From Arsenicibacter sp965247375 (GTDB lineage: Bacteria; Bacteroidota; Bacteroidia; Cytophagales; Spirosomataceae), in the NCBI GenBank assembly GCA_965247375.1, contig CBDFHU010000097.1, forward strand, positions 1 through 64,000: a stretch of DNA of 64,000 bases, given 5' to 3'. The notes under the pieces were generated by a model. It was not told where the DNA came from. It worked only from the letters and a program-made list of their open reading frames with translations, and did no database searches. Shown piece after piece: positions 26,830 to 36,600 of this stretch. The position numbers and the translations under genes were made by a program. Each line of letters starts with the position of its first letter. Within the stretch, counting starts at the first letter, position 1.

Positions 26830-29598
26830 ATGAGATTTCCTGTCTTTCTGCCAGGCCTGGCACTGGTATGCGCCATACTGGCCTCCCGACCGGTTTCCCT
26901 TACCCCAACCCCGAAACTCCCGGTCCGCTCCGCCCTGCTGTCCGTCCCGGACCTGCGGGCGGGCTTCCGCAATCCGCCCGTGCATGCCCGCCCGAAAGTC
27001 TACTGGTGGTGGCTGAACGGCTATGTCGATACGCTGCGGCTGAAGGAAGAATTGCGGGCCATAAAACAGGCGGGACTCGGCGGCGTCGATATTTTTGAAA
27101 TCGGCCTGCCGCCCGCCAGCGACCTGAATCAGGTAATTCCGGCGGGACCGGCGTTCATGAGCGATGCCTCGGTGAAAACCATCGGCATGGCAATCCGCGA
27201 GGCGGGTAAGCTGGGCCTGGAGGTCGGGCTAAACCTGGCCAGCAGCTGGAATGCGGGCGGAACCTGGGTGACACCACAGCATGCGGCTAAGACCATTTAC
27301 GCGGCAAAAACAACGGTACGGGGCGGAGGTACGCAAGCGCTGAAACTGCCGTTTCCGGAAATCACCCCGGACCGGCAGGGCAATAAACGTCCGATCCGGT
27401 ACCGGGCCGACGGCCGGCCGGCCTGGTATGAAGAAATTGCCGTGGTCGCCGTGCCGGCCGGTGCCAAAGGAACGCTGGATACCGCACAGGTCATCCATCT
27501 GTCGGGCCGTTTCAACCCGGAAACCGAAACGTTGAGCTGGCAGGCACCCGCCGGTGACTGGGAGGTTTACCGTTACATCTGCGCGAATTCCGGTGAGCAG
27601 CTGATCCGGCCGACGCCCCGGTCGGTTGGCCCGATTATCGACCATTTCGACTCGTCGGCGACGCGGATGCACGTCATGTACTTCATTGACCGGCTGAAAC
27701 CCGTTGTCGGTGATTTTGCGAAAAGTCCGCTCAAAAACCTGTATCTGGCCAGCTACGAAGCCAAAGAATTTACCTGGACGCCCACGCTGCCGGCAGCTTT
27801 CCGGAAACAGCACGGCTATGATCTGTACAAGTTTCTGCCCGCCGTCTTTAACCGCGAATGGTACCGGCCCGAGCTGGCGGCGGCATTTCAGGCAGACATT
27901 GACAAGGCGTTTTCGGAGCTGATGATCAACAACCATTACCGGAAATCAAAGGAAATCTGTAACCGCTACGGGTTGCAGATTATTTCGGAGTCGGGCGGGC
28001 CGGGACACCTGCACCACATTCCGGTCGAGACCCTGAAGGCGCTGGGTGCGCTCGATGTGCCACGGGGCGAAAACTGGTATAACCGGACATTTTTCCTTGA
28101 CAATGACAAGGATAGTCTGGTCGACATGATTTTTCTGGTAAAGGAAATTGCCGCAGCCTCTCACATCTACAAGCGCAAGGTGGTGAAACAGGAGTCGTTT
28201 ACGAGTTATTGGGACTGGCAGGAGGGACCGTCGGACCTGAAACCACTGGCCGACCGGGCGTTCTGCGAGGGGATGAACCGGCTGGTCATCCACGGATTTA
28301 CCCACAATCCGTCGGGCATGGGGTATCCGGGCATTGCCTACTTTGCCGGTACGCATTACAACGACCGAAACGGCTGGTGGTCCAAGAGCAAGCCGTTCAA
28401 CGACTACCTGAGCCGGATTTCATACATCCTGCAACAGACGGATTTTGTGGCTGATGTGCTGCACTATTACGGCGACGGGGTACCCAATCTGGTACCACCC
28501 AAAAACACGCGCTATGTCGTCGGGCCCGGGTATGATTACGAGGTGGTGAATACCGAAGTGCTGCTCAGCGACCTGACCGTTCAGGACGGGAAATGGGTAC
28601 TGCCCGGCGTGGGCAGCTATGCTGTGCTTGACCTCGGGCAGGGAGCACGGATTCCGGAGGCCGTCCGGGCAAAGGTAAGGCGGCTGGCGGCGCAGGGGGC
28701 CACCCTTACAGAAGGCGAACCGCTGCTCAACGTGATGAAACAGAAGAACATTCCGCCGGATTTCAGCTATGCCGGACAAAAAGCCGATCAGCGGTATACG
28801 GCTGTTGACCACATTCATTACCGGAAGGCCGGACAGGATTTTTACCTGCTCCGCAATACAACCGGTCAATGGCAGACGCTGCCGGGCTACTTCCGTCAGA
28901 CGGCCCGTACAGCAGAGCTCTGGGATCCTGTAACAGGGCAGATAACAACCCTTGCCGGACTGCGGCAGGAGGGCCCGCTCGTGCGCCTGCCGGTCACCTT
29001 ACCGCCCTATGGTGCCTGCTTTATCGTGTTTGGCAGCGGGACAGCCGCACCCACCGGCCAGACGGCTATCGGGTTTGTAGCGGCATCTGCCGGAAAACAG
29101 CTGCAAACCGTTGACGGGCCGTGGCAACTGTCATTTCCCGCCAATTGGGGGGCTCCGGCAGCGGTCACCTTGCCCGGACTGCTATCGTGGACCGCCTCGG
29201 GTGATACAGGCATAGCTTATTTTTCGGGGATCGCTACGTACCGGAAAACGTTTACCTACAGGCCGTCGGCCACACCGAACAAGGGGCAGCGTATCTGGCT
29301 TGATCTGGGGCGGGTTGCTAAAGTCGGGGAGGTCTGGCTGAACGATAAACCCTGCGGCATTGCCTGGACCGCACCTTACCGGGTTGACATCACCGACGCG
29401 CTTCGTACGGGGACAAACGTGCTGCGGATTGAGGTTGCCAATACCTGGTCCAACCGCCTGACCGGCGACGGGGTAAGGGGCGAAACCTACACCAAAACGA
29501 ATATCACCAAAGCCAATAAAAACCTGGTGGCCTGGAAGGATCTGCCCCTTATTGAATCCGGTCTGTTGGGACCGGTGACCATCCAAACCACCCGCTAA
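26830..29598 (+). CDS. GH106-type alpha-L-rhamnosidase
   Basis: The 922-residue secreted protein has the GH106 opening ARPKVYWWWLNGYVDTLRLK and GLGGVDIFEIGLPP, the conserved blocks DHFDSSATRMHVMYFIDRL and LYLASYEAKEF, then IISESGGPGHLHHIPVETLK and WDWQEGPSDLKPLADRAFCE. The C-terminus is a beta-sandwich of the GH2-like type (KVGEVWLNDKPCGIAWTAPY and LRIEVANTWSNRLTGDG). GH106 enzymes remove alpha-L-rhamnose from rhamnogalacturonan. It follows the unknown secreted protein by 45 bp in the same operon and is intact, with a shrunken second copy right after it. Confidence 0.92.
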   Translation: MRFPVFLPGLALVCAILASRPVSLTPTPKLPVRSALLSVPDLRAGFRNPPVHARPKVYWWWLNGYVDTLRLKEELRAIKQAGLGGVDIFEIGLPPASDLNQVIPAGPAFMSDASVKTIGMAIREAGKLGLEVGLNLASSWNAGGTWVTPQHAAKTIYAAKTTVRGGGTQALKLPFPEITPDRQGNKRPIRYRADGRPAWYEEIAVVAVPAGAKGTLDTAQVIHLSGRFNPETETLSWQAPAGDWEVYRYICANSGEQLIRPTPRSVGPIIDHFDSSATRMHVMYFIDRLKPVVGDFAKSPLKNLYLASYEAKEFTWTPTLPAAFRKQHGYDLYKFLPAVFNREWYRPELAAAFQADIDKAFSELMINNHYRKSKEICNRYGLQIISESGGPGHLHHIPVETLKALGALDVPRGENWYNRTFFLDNDKDSLVDMIFLVKEIAAASHIYKRKVVKQESFTSYWDWQEGPSDLKPLADRAFCEGMNRLVIHGFTHNPSGMGYPGIAYFAGTHYNDRNGWWSKSKPFNDYLSRISYILQQTDFVADVLHYYGDGVPNLVPPKNTRYVVGPGYDYEVVNTEVLLSDLTVQDGKWVLPGVGSYAVLDLGQGARIPEAVRAKVRRLAAQGATLTEGEPLLNVMKQKNIPPDFSYAGQKADQRYTAVDHIHYRKAGQDFYLLRNTTGQWQTLPGYFRQTARTAELWDPVTGQITTLAGLRQEGPLVRLPVTLPPYGACFIVFGSGTAAPTGQTAIGFVAASAGKQLQTVDGPWQLSFPANWGAPAAVTLPGLLSWTASGDTGIAYFSGIATYRKTFTYRPSATPNKGQRIWLDLGRVAKVGEVWLNDKPCGIAWTAPYRVDITDALRTGTNVLRIEVANTWSNRLTGDGVRGETYTKTNITKANKNLVAWKDLPLIESGLLGPVTIQTTR

Positions 29599-29608
29599 CC
29601 GGAAACTC

Positions 29609-30416
29609 ATGCTGAAACAAAGAGGATTCATCGGACTGTGCTGGCTTTGCCTGCTACATACGGCCATCGCCCAGCCGGATGTGTACCGGCAGCTGCGTAC
29701 AGGGTTTAAGGAACAGCCCCCGCAGGCCCGCCCCAAAGTGTACTGGTGGTGGCTGAATGATCATGCCGATACCACGCGCCTGAAGGAAGAACTTCAGGCC
29801 ATGAAAAAGGCCGGCATCCCTGAAAACACTCTATCTGGCCAGTTATGAAGCTACCGGTTTTGTCTGGACACCGGCCCTCCCGGCGGCCTTTAAGGTCGTC
29901 AACGGCTATCCGATAGAGAAATTTTTGCCCGCACTCTTCGACAAAACCCTCCTGACGAAAGAGCTACCGCGTCTTTTCAGCAAGGCTTTACCCGCACGCT
30001 GTCGGAACTGATGATTGACAATCATTACCGCAAAGCAGGCGAAATCTGTCATCAGAACGGCTTGCAGATCGCCTCGGAAGCAGGTGGTCCGGGGCCGCCC
30101 CTGCACAATGTTCCGGTTGAAACGCTGAAGGCCCTGGGCGCTCTTGATGTGCCGCGCGGGGAGTTCTGGAGCCGGTACACCTACATGACCCCCGACAGCG
30201 TCGATTACCGCCCTGATCCGGAAGGGCGAAAACCGGTTGACGATCGCCGTTGCCAATACCTGGTCGAACCGCCTGACCGGTGATGCCCTGACCGGTGAAC
30301 GCTATACGAAGACCAATATACCGGTTGGCTATAAGGGAACGCCCTGGAAGCAGGTACCGCTCCGTCCGTCCGGTTTGCTCGGGCCGGTTATGATTCAGAC
30401 AGTTACATCAGATTAA
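29609..30416 (+). pseudogene. Second GH106 gene with two internal blocks lost
   Basis: The start encodes a signal peptide and ARPKVYWWWLNDHADTTRLK, as in the neighbour. After AMKKAGI it jumps to the block LKTLYLASYEATGFVWTP (intact copy about 27735), then, with one frame change near 29970, LSELMIDNHYRKAGEICHQN and VPVETLKALGALDVPRGE. At about 30225 it jumps again to the C-terminal NRLTIAVANTWSNRLTGDAL and ends with GLLGPVMIQTVTSD. About 630 and 1300 bp are missing against the intact gene. Sequence divergence from the neighbour shows it is a true paralogue, not a simple read duplicate. Catalytic parts are lost, so it should be inactive. Confidence 0.85.
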
Positions 30417-30431
30417 CCCGTTACTGATAAA

Positions 30432-31142
30432 ATGATACGACTTACCGCCGGCCTGTTTATCGGCCTGAGTATGCTGACAGCAGCACTCCGTGCGCAGCCT
30501 GCCGATACGGCCACCTATTTAGCCGGTGTCCGGACAGAACTGAAGGCTGTCTGGCCTAAAAACCGGACCATCAATCTGGTATTTCACGGCCATTCAGTAC
30601 CGGCCGGATTCTGGCACGATCATGAAGTGCACACGCTGGAATCTTATCCGAATCTGGTGCTCAGACGGCTGAAAAAGCAATACCCCTACGCCGTGATCAA
30701 CGTAATTGTTACGGCTATCGGCGGTGAAAATGCCGTTAAGGGCGAAACCCGGATGGAGCAGGAGGTATTGCCGCACCGGGCCGATGTGTTGTTTATCGAC
30801 TATGCCCTCAATGACCGCTTTTCAGACATTAATAAGGTCAGGGAAGCATGGGAAAAGATGATCCGGGCCGCACAGGCAAGACATATTCCGGTGATTTTAC
30901 TGACGCCGTCTCCGGATCAGCGTATTGACATTACCGACCCGGCCAACCCGCTGGAACCCCATGTGCAGCAAATCCGGAGTCTGGCCGCGCAGTACCATAC
31001 CGGCCTGGCCGACCCGTATCCGGTGTTTCAGCAGCTGACCAAAGCCGGCAAGCAGAAAGACTATATGTCGCACGTCAATCATCCTAACGAGGCTGGTCAT
31101 GAGGTCATTGCTGCGGAGATTATGAAGTGGTTCAGACCGTAG
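30432..31142 (+). CDS. SGNH/GDSL hydrolase, probable carbohydrate esterase
   Basis: The 236-residue protein has a signal peptide (GLSMLTAALRAQ). The nucleophile motif is FHGHSVPAGFW, a GHS variant of GDS. GGEN (about residue 98) is the Gly/Asn block, and HVNHPNEAGHEVIAAEI provides the catalytic Asn/His-type end. Esterases of this kind remove acetyl groups from rhamnogalacturonan, which fits the rhamnosidase upstream. It is the last gene of the plus-strand locus and its 3' end overlaps the convergent GntR gene by 11 bp. Confidence 0.85.
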   Translation: MIRLTAGLFIGLSMLTAALRAQPADTATYLAGVRTELKAVWPKNRTINLVFHGHSVPAGFWHDHEVHTLESYPNLVLRRLKKQYPYAVINVIVTAIGGENAVKGETRMEQEVLPHRADVLFIDYALNDRFSDINKVREAWEKMIRAAQARHIPVILLTPSPDQRIDITDPANPLEPHVQQIRSLAAQYHTGLADPYPVFQQLTKAGKQKDYMSHVNHPNEAGHEVIAAEIMKWFRP

Positions 31143-31929
31143 GCTGAACGGGGCGGGGTTGCTTTTCGGGGTTGGCAATGACGGCAAACTTATACTTGTC
31201 GCCGTGGTAGTACGACTGCTCGATCTCCACTACCTTGTCGTTGGTGCAGACAACTGCACTGTCGAGGACAAACGCCGCCGTTGGCTTCGCCAGATCGAAG
31301 TTGGTGGTGTTTGGCTCCAGAATCCGGACACTCAGCGTCTGCTGTACTTCGCTGATATGCAGGTGGTAAGCACTTTCGTAGACTTTGAAGTACGAGACTT
31401 CGGTCGGGATGCGGTTTATTTTCGGGCAGAGCTGGAGGGAAATGTATTTTACTTCATCCTTAATCAGGACCTCATCCGCATACCGGAGCTGATGCAGCTT
31501 CATCACCGGCCCTTCGATGATAAAATGGCGGCCGTTAATTTCCGAGGAGATGCCGTCGGGCAGAATCGTCTTTTCCAGCACAATGTTTTTAGGCGTGAAC
31601 CCCTCGGCAATCAGGCTGTCGTGGAAGCCGCGTCGGGTGGCGTAGATCGATCCCAGGGTGCGCAGTAGGTGATGGTCTTCGGTACGGTTCAGCACGTAGG
31701 TGCCTTTGCCCTTGACGCGCCGTGCCCAGCCTTTCGACTCAATTTCCAGCAGGGCTTTGCGGGCAGTGGTGTTACTGACCTGGTAGGTTTTGATTAGCTC
31801 ATTTTCCGACGGAATCTGATCGCCGGGCTGTAGTTCGCCCGATTTTATGCGTTCGATAATGAGTTCACTGATCGCAATGAACTTGGCTTTCTGGTTTTCC
31901 CCGTCGGTTGTTAACAGATTTTCTTTCAT
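31132..31929 (-). CDS. GntR-family regulator with UTRA domain
   Basis: From ATG 31929 the protein has 265 residues. Residues about 15-80 form a GntR winged helix (IIERIKSGELQPGDQIPSEN, TYQVSNTTARKALLEIESKG). The rest is a UTRA effector domain of the HutC type (AEGFTPKNIVLEKTI, HQLRYADEVLIKDEVKYISL). It would be a repressor released by a sugar or sugar acid. The palindrome at 31994-32010, 65 bp before its start, and identical-type palindromes before the transporter and isomerase genes make it the probable regulator of the whole locus, including itself. A longer start inside the SusD gene is unlikely. Confidence 0.92.
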   Translation of the reverse strand: MKENLLTTDGENQKAKFIAISELIIERIKSGELQPGDQIPSENELIKTYQVSNTTARKALLEIESKGWARRVKGKGTYVLNRTEDHHLLRTLGSIYATRRGFHDSLIAEGFTPKNIVLEKTILPDGISSEINGRHFIIEGPVMKLHQLRYADEVLIKDEVKYISLQLCPKINRIPTEVSYFKVYESAYHLHISEVQQTLSVRILEPNTTNFDLAKPTAAFVLDSAVVCTNDKVVEIEQSYYHGDKYKFAVIANPEKQPRPVQPTV

Positions 31930-31993
31930 CAAGGTGAATACAGACAAGGTATAGTTAAGGCCCTGCCATTGTACTGTGCGGCTGTAAAGATAC

Positions 31994-32010
31994 ACTTTAC
32001 GCACTAAGTT
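31994..32010. promoter_or_regulatory. GntR-type operator before the GntR gene
   Basis: ACTTTACGCACTAAGTT on the plus strand (AACTTAGTGCGTAAAGT on the coding strand) matches the copies at 16662 and 17985. It lies in the 196 bp between SusD stop and GntR start, so GntR has its own autoregulated promoter. Confidence 0.7.
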
Positions 32011-32125
32011 AACGGTATCCTGCCGGACGAAAATCATACCCGTAGTTTCAGCCGGACCGGATGGTATGCGAAACGGCCTGCCCTTAGCGGAAGAGCAGGC
32101 CGTTTGCCGGTTGAACCAGATAGGA

Positions 32126-33658
32126 TTAGTACCCTTCGTTCTGGTACATTTTCGTCGGGTTGAGCTTGTACTCATCAAACGGAATCGGATAGTAATAATC
32201 CTTCCGGCCGAAGTTCGACACCTTCGCTGTTCCGTAATCCGCCTGCGTTTTGGTTTTCATGTACGCCGTCAGTTCATCCGGTGTAAATGACCGGAGCAGG
32301 TCGAACCAGCGGTGGTTTTCAAACGCCAGTTCCACGCGTCGCTCGTGCAGAATCGCCAGTTTGAGTGTCGGGTACCGGGCGGCATAAGCAGCATTTGTTT
32401 TGGCCACGGCATACAGCGGCATGTTAGCCCGCGCCCGTACCTGATCGAGTAAACTGATAGCCGTTGCTTCGTCGTTGAGGTAGAGATTTACTTCGGCCAG
32501 CATCAGGATCACGTCGGCATACCGGATCAGAATCCAGTCGTTACCGCCGTAGCCGGTTGCGCCCGCGGCAGCACTGGCATCCCGGTATTTGGTGATGAAG
32601 TAATCCTTCACGTTCGAGGCGTTGGCGTATTTAATCGAAAAGTCTTTGCGCAGATCGCCGTCTTCGTAGTCTTTTACCAGATCTGCCTTTACGTTACCCC
32701 CCGAACCGGTCGTCACCCGCAGCGAGTTAATCGTCTCGCCCTGTGCCTGGTTACTGGCCGCAATACCCGATGAATAGTTCACATCGCCCTGTTTGTAGAC
32801 AATCTGGAAAATGATCTCGGCGTTGGTCGATTTCTTGTTTACATCGAATACGTCGGCATACGGGATTTCCTTCAGCTGTCCGAACGTACGCTTGCTGTAC
32901 GCCTGCGTCAGGAAGTTTTTGGCCTGATTCAGGTTGGTAGTCCGGTTGGCCTGATCGAGGGTGGTCGCCATCGTCAGATACACCTGACCCAGCAGTGACA
33001 GACCGGCTACTTTCGATACGCGGCCTTTATTGGCTGCCGGCTGATGATCAGGCAGCGGGCTGTTCACCACATCCGTCAGGTCGGCAACAATCTGGTCGTA
33101 TACCTTCTCTTTTTTCTCGCGGAATGTACTGGCCGACACCTCATCGGCCGAGGTCAGTGGTTTGGTCACGAGCGGTACGTCGCCCCATTTCCGGACCAGG
33201 TGGAAGTAAATCAGCGCACGGATAAACTTCACCTCGGCCTGGTACTGTGATTTGGTATCGGCTTTGGCAAACGTGACGTTTTCCATACCGGCCAGTACCT
33301 GATTGGCGCGGGTAATGGTCTGATAAAGCGCCAGCCAGTGGCTTTTCAGGTACGTATTGCTCGGCAACAGCGAGAAGTCGTTGAACTGGAACGGCTCCCC
33401 GGCGTTCGACTGGTTGTCGTTCCGGCCGGTGTTGTCGGAGCGTTCTTCCGAAAACAGCCCGCTGCCCTCGGCGATGCCGTTGTTGTTGCGCAGCGCCTGA
33501 TAAACGCCGTTCACGCCCAACAGCACATCGTTTTCGTTCTGGTAATAGGTATTGGCGGCCACCGCGTTGGGATCGGTCTGCACCAGAAAGTCTTCGTTAC
33601 AGGCCGTTACGGATACCAGCAGGAACCCGCCCAACAGTAAACTAAATGTATTTTTCAT
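32126..33658 (-). CDS. SusD/RagB-type lipoprotein, minus-strand pair
   Basis: The 510-residue protein has a lipobox ending at Cys20 (LLVSVTAC). It contains QAEVKFIRALIYFHLVRKWG and the C-terminal RagB region WILIRYADVILMLAEVNLYL and LAILHERRVELAFENHRWFD. Together with the SusC gene upstream (33 bp away) it forms a second glycan uptake pair in this locus. Its sequence differs from the plus-strand SusD, so it probably binds another part of the same polysaccharide. Intact. Confidence 0.95.
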   Translation of the reverse strand: MKNTFSLLLGGFLLVSVTACNEDFLVQTDPNAVAANTYYQNENDVLLGVNGVYQALRNNNGIAEGSGLFSEERSDNTGRNDNQSNAGEPFQFNDFSLLPSNTYLKSHWLALYQTITRANQVLAGMENVTFAKADTKSQYQAEVKFIRALIYFHLVRKWGDVPLVTKPLTSADEVSASTFREKKEKVYDQIVADLTDVVNSPLPDHQPAANKGRVSKVAGLSLLGQVYLTMATTLDQANRTTNLNQAKNFLTQAYSKRTFGQLKEIPYADVFDVNKKSTNAEIIFQIVYKQGDVNYSSGIAASNQAQGETINSLRVTTGSGGNVKADLVKDYEDGDLRKDFSIKYANASNVKDYFITKYRDASAAAGATGYGGNDWILIRYADVILMLAEVNLYLNDEATAISLLDQVRARANMPLYAVAKTNAAYAARYPTLKLAILHERRVELAFENHRWFDLLRSFTPDELTAYMKTKTQADYGTAKVSNFGRKDYYYPIPFDEYKLNPTKMYQNEGY

Positions 33659-33691
33659 GATCTGATTCTGATTTGAATGCCGGACAAGTCG

Positions 33692-36600
33692 TTAGAAGGT
33701 CACTTTTACGCCCACGTTATAGCCACGTGCCAGCGGATAAAGCCCGTAATCGACACCAGGTGTCAGGTTACTACCTGCTGAGCTGGTGCCGCCGGTTGTT
33801 CCCGAACTGCTGTCGTAGTACACGTTGTAGTTGTAATCGACTTCCGGATTATAGCCTTTATACTTCGTGAGGGTAAAGGCGTTGTTGATGTTGCCGTACA
33901 CGCGGATACCGCCGAGCTTGAGTTTGCTGACCAGGGCAGCCGGCAGGTTATAGCCGATGGTGATGTTGGAACACCGCAGGAACGAACCGCTTTGCAGGTA
34001 GAAGGTCGACAGGCGGGTGCTGTTGGACTGCGTACCCCCGCGCGACGCCCGGTATACCTGCCCGTTGCCCGGCTGACTGGCCGACCGGTAGCGGTCGTTC
34101 ACCACCGAATACTGATTGCCCGACGCTTCCATGTTGAACAGGTAGTAGTCCTGACCATCAAGCACCTGGTTGCCGTAGCTGCCGTTGAACGAAGCGTTCA
34201 GGTCGATGCCTTTGTAGCTTGAGGTCACCGAGAATCCATACGTGAATTTCGGATACGGCGTGCCGATCACGCGTTTGTCGGCATCATTGACCACGCCATC
34301 GCCGTTTACGTCTTCAAATATCAGGTCGCCGGGGCGGAGCGGGTTGCTGGATGCTGTCGAACGGGCCGGACCTTTGCGTACGTAACCGGCGGTATAGGTC
34401 TGGGTCGCCGAATTGTAATTGGCGTTGTCCCGGGCAATGGCCTCCATGTCTTTCTCCTGTACCATCCCGATCACTTTAAAGCCGTAGAACATGCCAATCG
34501 GCTGGCCTTCCTGCGTAATGTGGGTGATGTACGATCGCTCGGCACCGATCCCGAAAATGGTGTTGGCGCCGCCCATGTTCAGGACTTTGTTCCGGTTCAG
34601 GGCAATGTTGCCGCTCAGGTTCAGTTTAAAATCACTGGTCGATACCACGCGCCCGTCGATCTGCAACTCAATTCCTTTGTTCTGTACTTTAGAATCGCGC
34701 AGGTTAGTCAGGATGCTCGATGTACCCGATACGGCCGACACCGGCTGGTTAAACAGCAGGTTGTATGAGTTACTCAGATAGCCGTTGGCAATCAGTAACA
34801 GGCGGTTGTTCAGCAGGCCGAGGTCGAAGCCAACGTTAAACTGTGAGGTTGACTCCCAGCCCAGTTTCTGGTCTTTGAGCGCACCGGCCCAAACCGCTGT
34901 GTTGATCGTACCGTTCCCGAATACGGCCCCGCCCGGATTGTTCATCGTTTGCTGGTAGTTGTAATTACCGATGTTGTAATTACCCGTCAGTCCCCAGCTC
35001 GCCCGCAGTTTCAGCGACGATGCTTCGCCGGCCAGATCGCGGTAGAACGGCTCATTAGATACCGTCCAGCCCGCCGACAGCGACGGGAAACTGCCCCAGC
35101 GGTTCTGCGGGCCGAATCGTGAGGAACCATCGGTCCGGAAGGCCGCCGTCAGGAAGTACCGCTCATCGAAGTTATAGGATGCCCGTGCCAGGTACGACAG
35201 CAGGGTCTCGTTGTATTTGCGGGCACTGTTCAGGTAAAAGTTGGTCGGGTCGGCACCTTTGCCCGAAATTTCCTGAATCCGGTCGTTCTGGAATCCCTGC
35301 GCCGATACGCTGATGAGGTCGCCCGACGTTTTCTGCGCCGAATAACCGGCCAGCAAACTCAGGTTGTGGCGGTCGAACTGCCGGTTATAGGTCAGGGTCA
35401 GCTCGCCGAGCATGTTCTGGGTTGCGTTCGTCTGAGCCGTTGCCCTGGCGGCAGCAATCGACGCGGCCGAATACGGCGGGTTTGCTCCGTTGCTCAGGCT
35501 GGTCGGCAGGTAATATTCGTACTTTTCGTTGTAGGTCTGCAAGCCCAGGTTTGCGCGGGCGGTCAGGCCCTTCGTGATGTCGTAGCTGGCGGTACCGGTC
35601 AGGTTTGTGCGGAGGCCTTTGCGGGTAATGTTGGTCTCACGGGCCAGGGCCAGCGGGTTTTCGATGGTCTGATACCCGTACAAAGCCGACTGCGATGCTG
35701 CTTCGTTTTTGATCAGGTTGCCGTTGTCGTCATAAGCGCGGAAGATCGGCATGTAGATCAGCGCGCCCAGAATCGGGCCCTGGTTAAAACGGCCCTCCTG
35801 TACTTCGCGGTTGTTGGTCGAGGTCAGGAAAATGCTGGTACCGACCTTGAATTTCTTGCTGATTTCGCCGTCGATATTGGCGCGCAGGTTAATCCGTTCC
35901 TGTTTAGTGGGGTCCAGAATACCTTGCTGGTTCAGGTAGCCGCCGCTGATGAGATAGCGGGTTGAGCCGTTACCGCCCGAGAAAGTCAGATTGTGGCGCG
36001 TCATCGGGGCGTTCCGGTACAATACGTCCTGCCAGTCGGTGTTGTATTTCGGCGCAATCATCTGCTGCGACGCGAAATCGTAGAACTCAGCCGGAATCTG
36101 AACGGCGCTGGCGTTGCCGACATTGGCTACCCGTGTGGCGTTCGCGTCGGAGAAGTTGGCATCGCTGAATGCTTTACCGGCATTCTGCATCAGGTCGCGG
36201 TAGGTGTTGTTCCGTGCGTCGATCAGCAGCTGGACAAATTCAGACGAATTGAGCAGCTTGACCTTTTTCGCCAGTTGATTGATCCCGTACTGGAATTCGT
36301 ACTCGAATTTACCTTTGCCGTCCTTACCGCGTTTAGTGGTGATCAGCACCACCCCGCCCGATGCCCGTGAGCCGTAGATGGCGGCCGAGGCAGCATCTTT
36401 CAGGATGTCGATGCTTTCAATATCATTCGGATTAATAAACACATCGTTGCCCGCCGGAAAGCCGTCGATGACGTAGAGCGGATCGGAACTAGCGTTAATC
36501 GACCCGATGCCCCGTACCCGGATTTTAGCCCCGAGATAGGGCGCGCCGCTTACCTGCGACACCTGCACACCGGCCAGTTTGCCGACCAGTGCCTGGCTGA

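Noticed and set aside
27229..27936. Minus-strand reading frame opposite the GH106 gene
   Set aside because: Shadow of the rhamnosidase; no signal, domain or conserved block.
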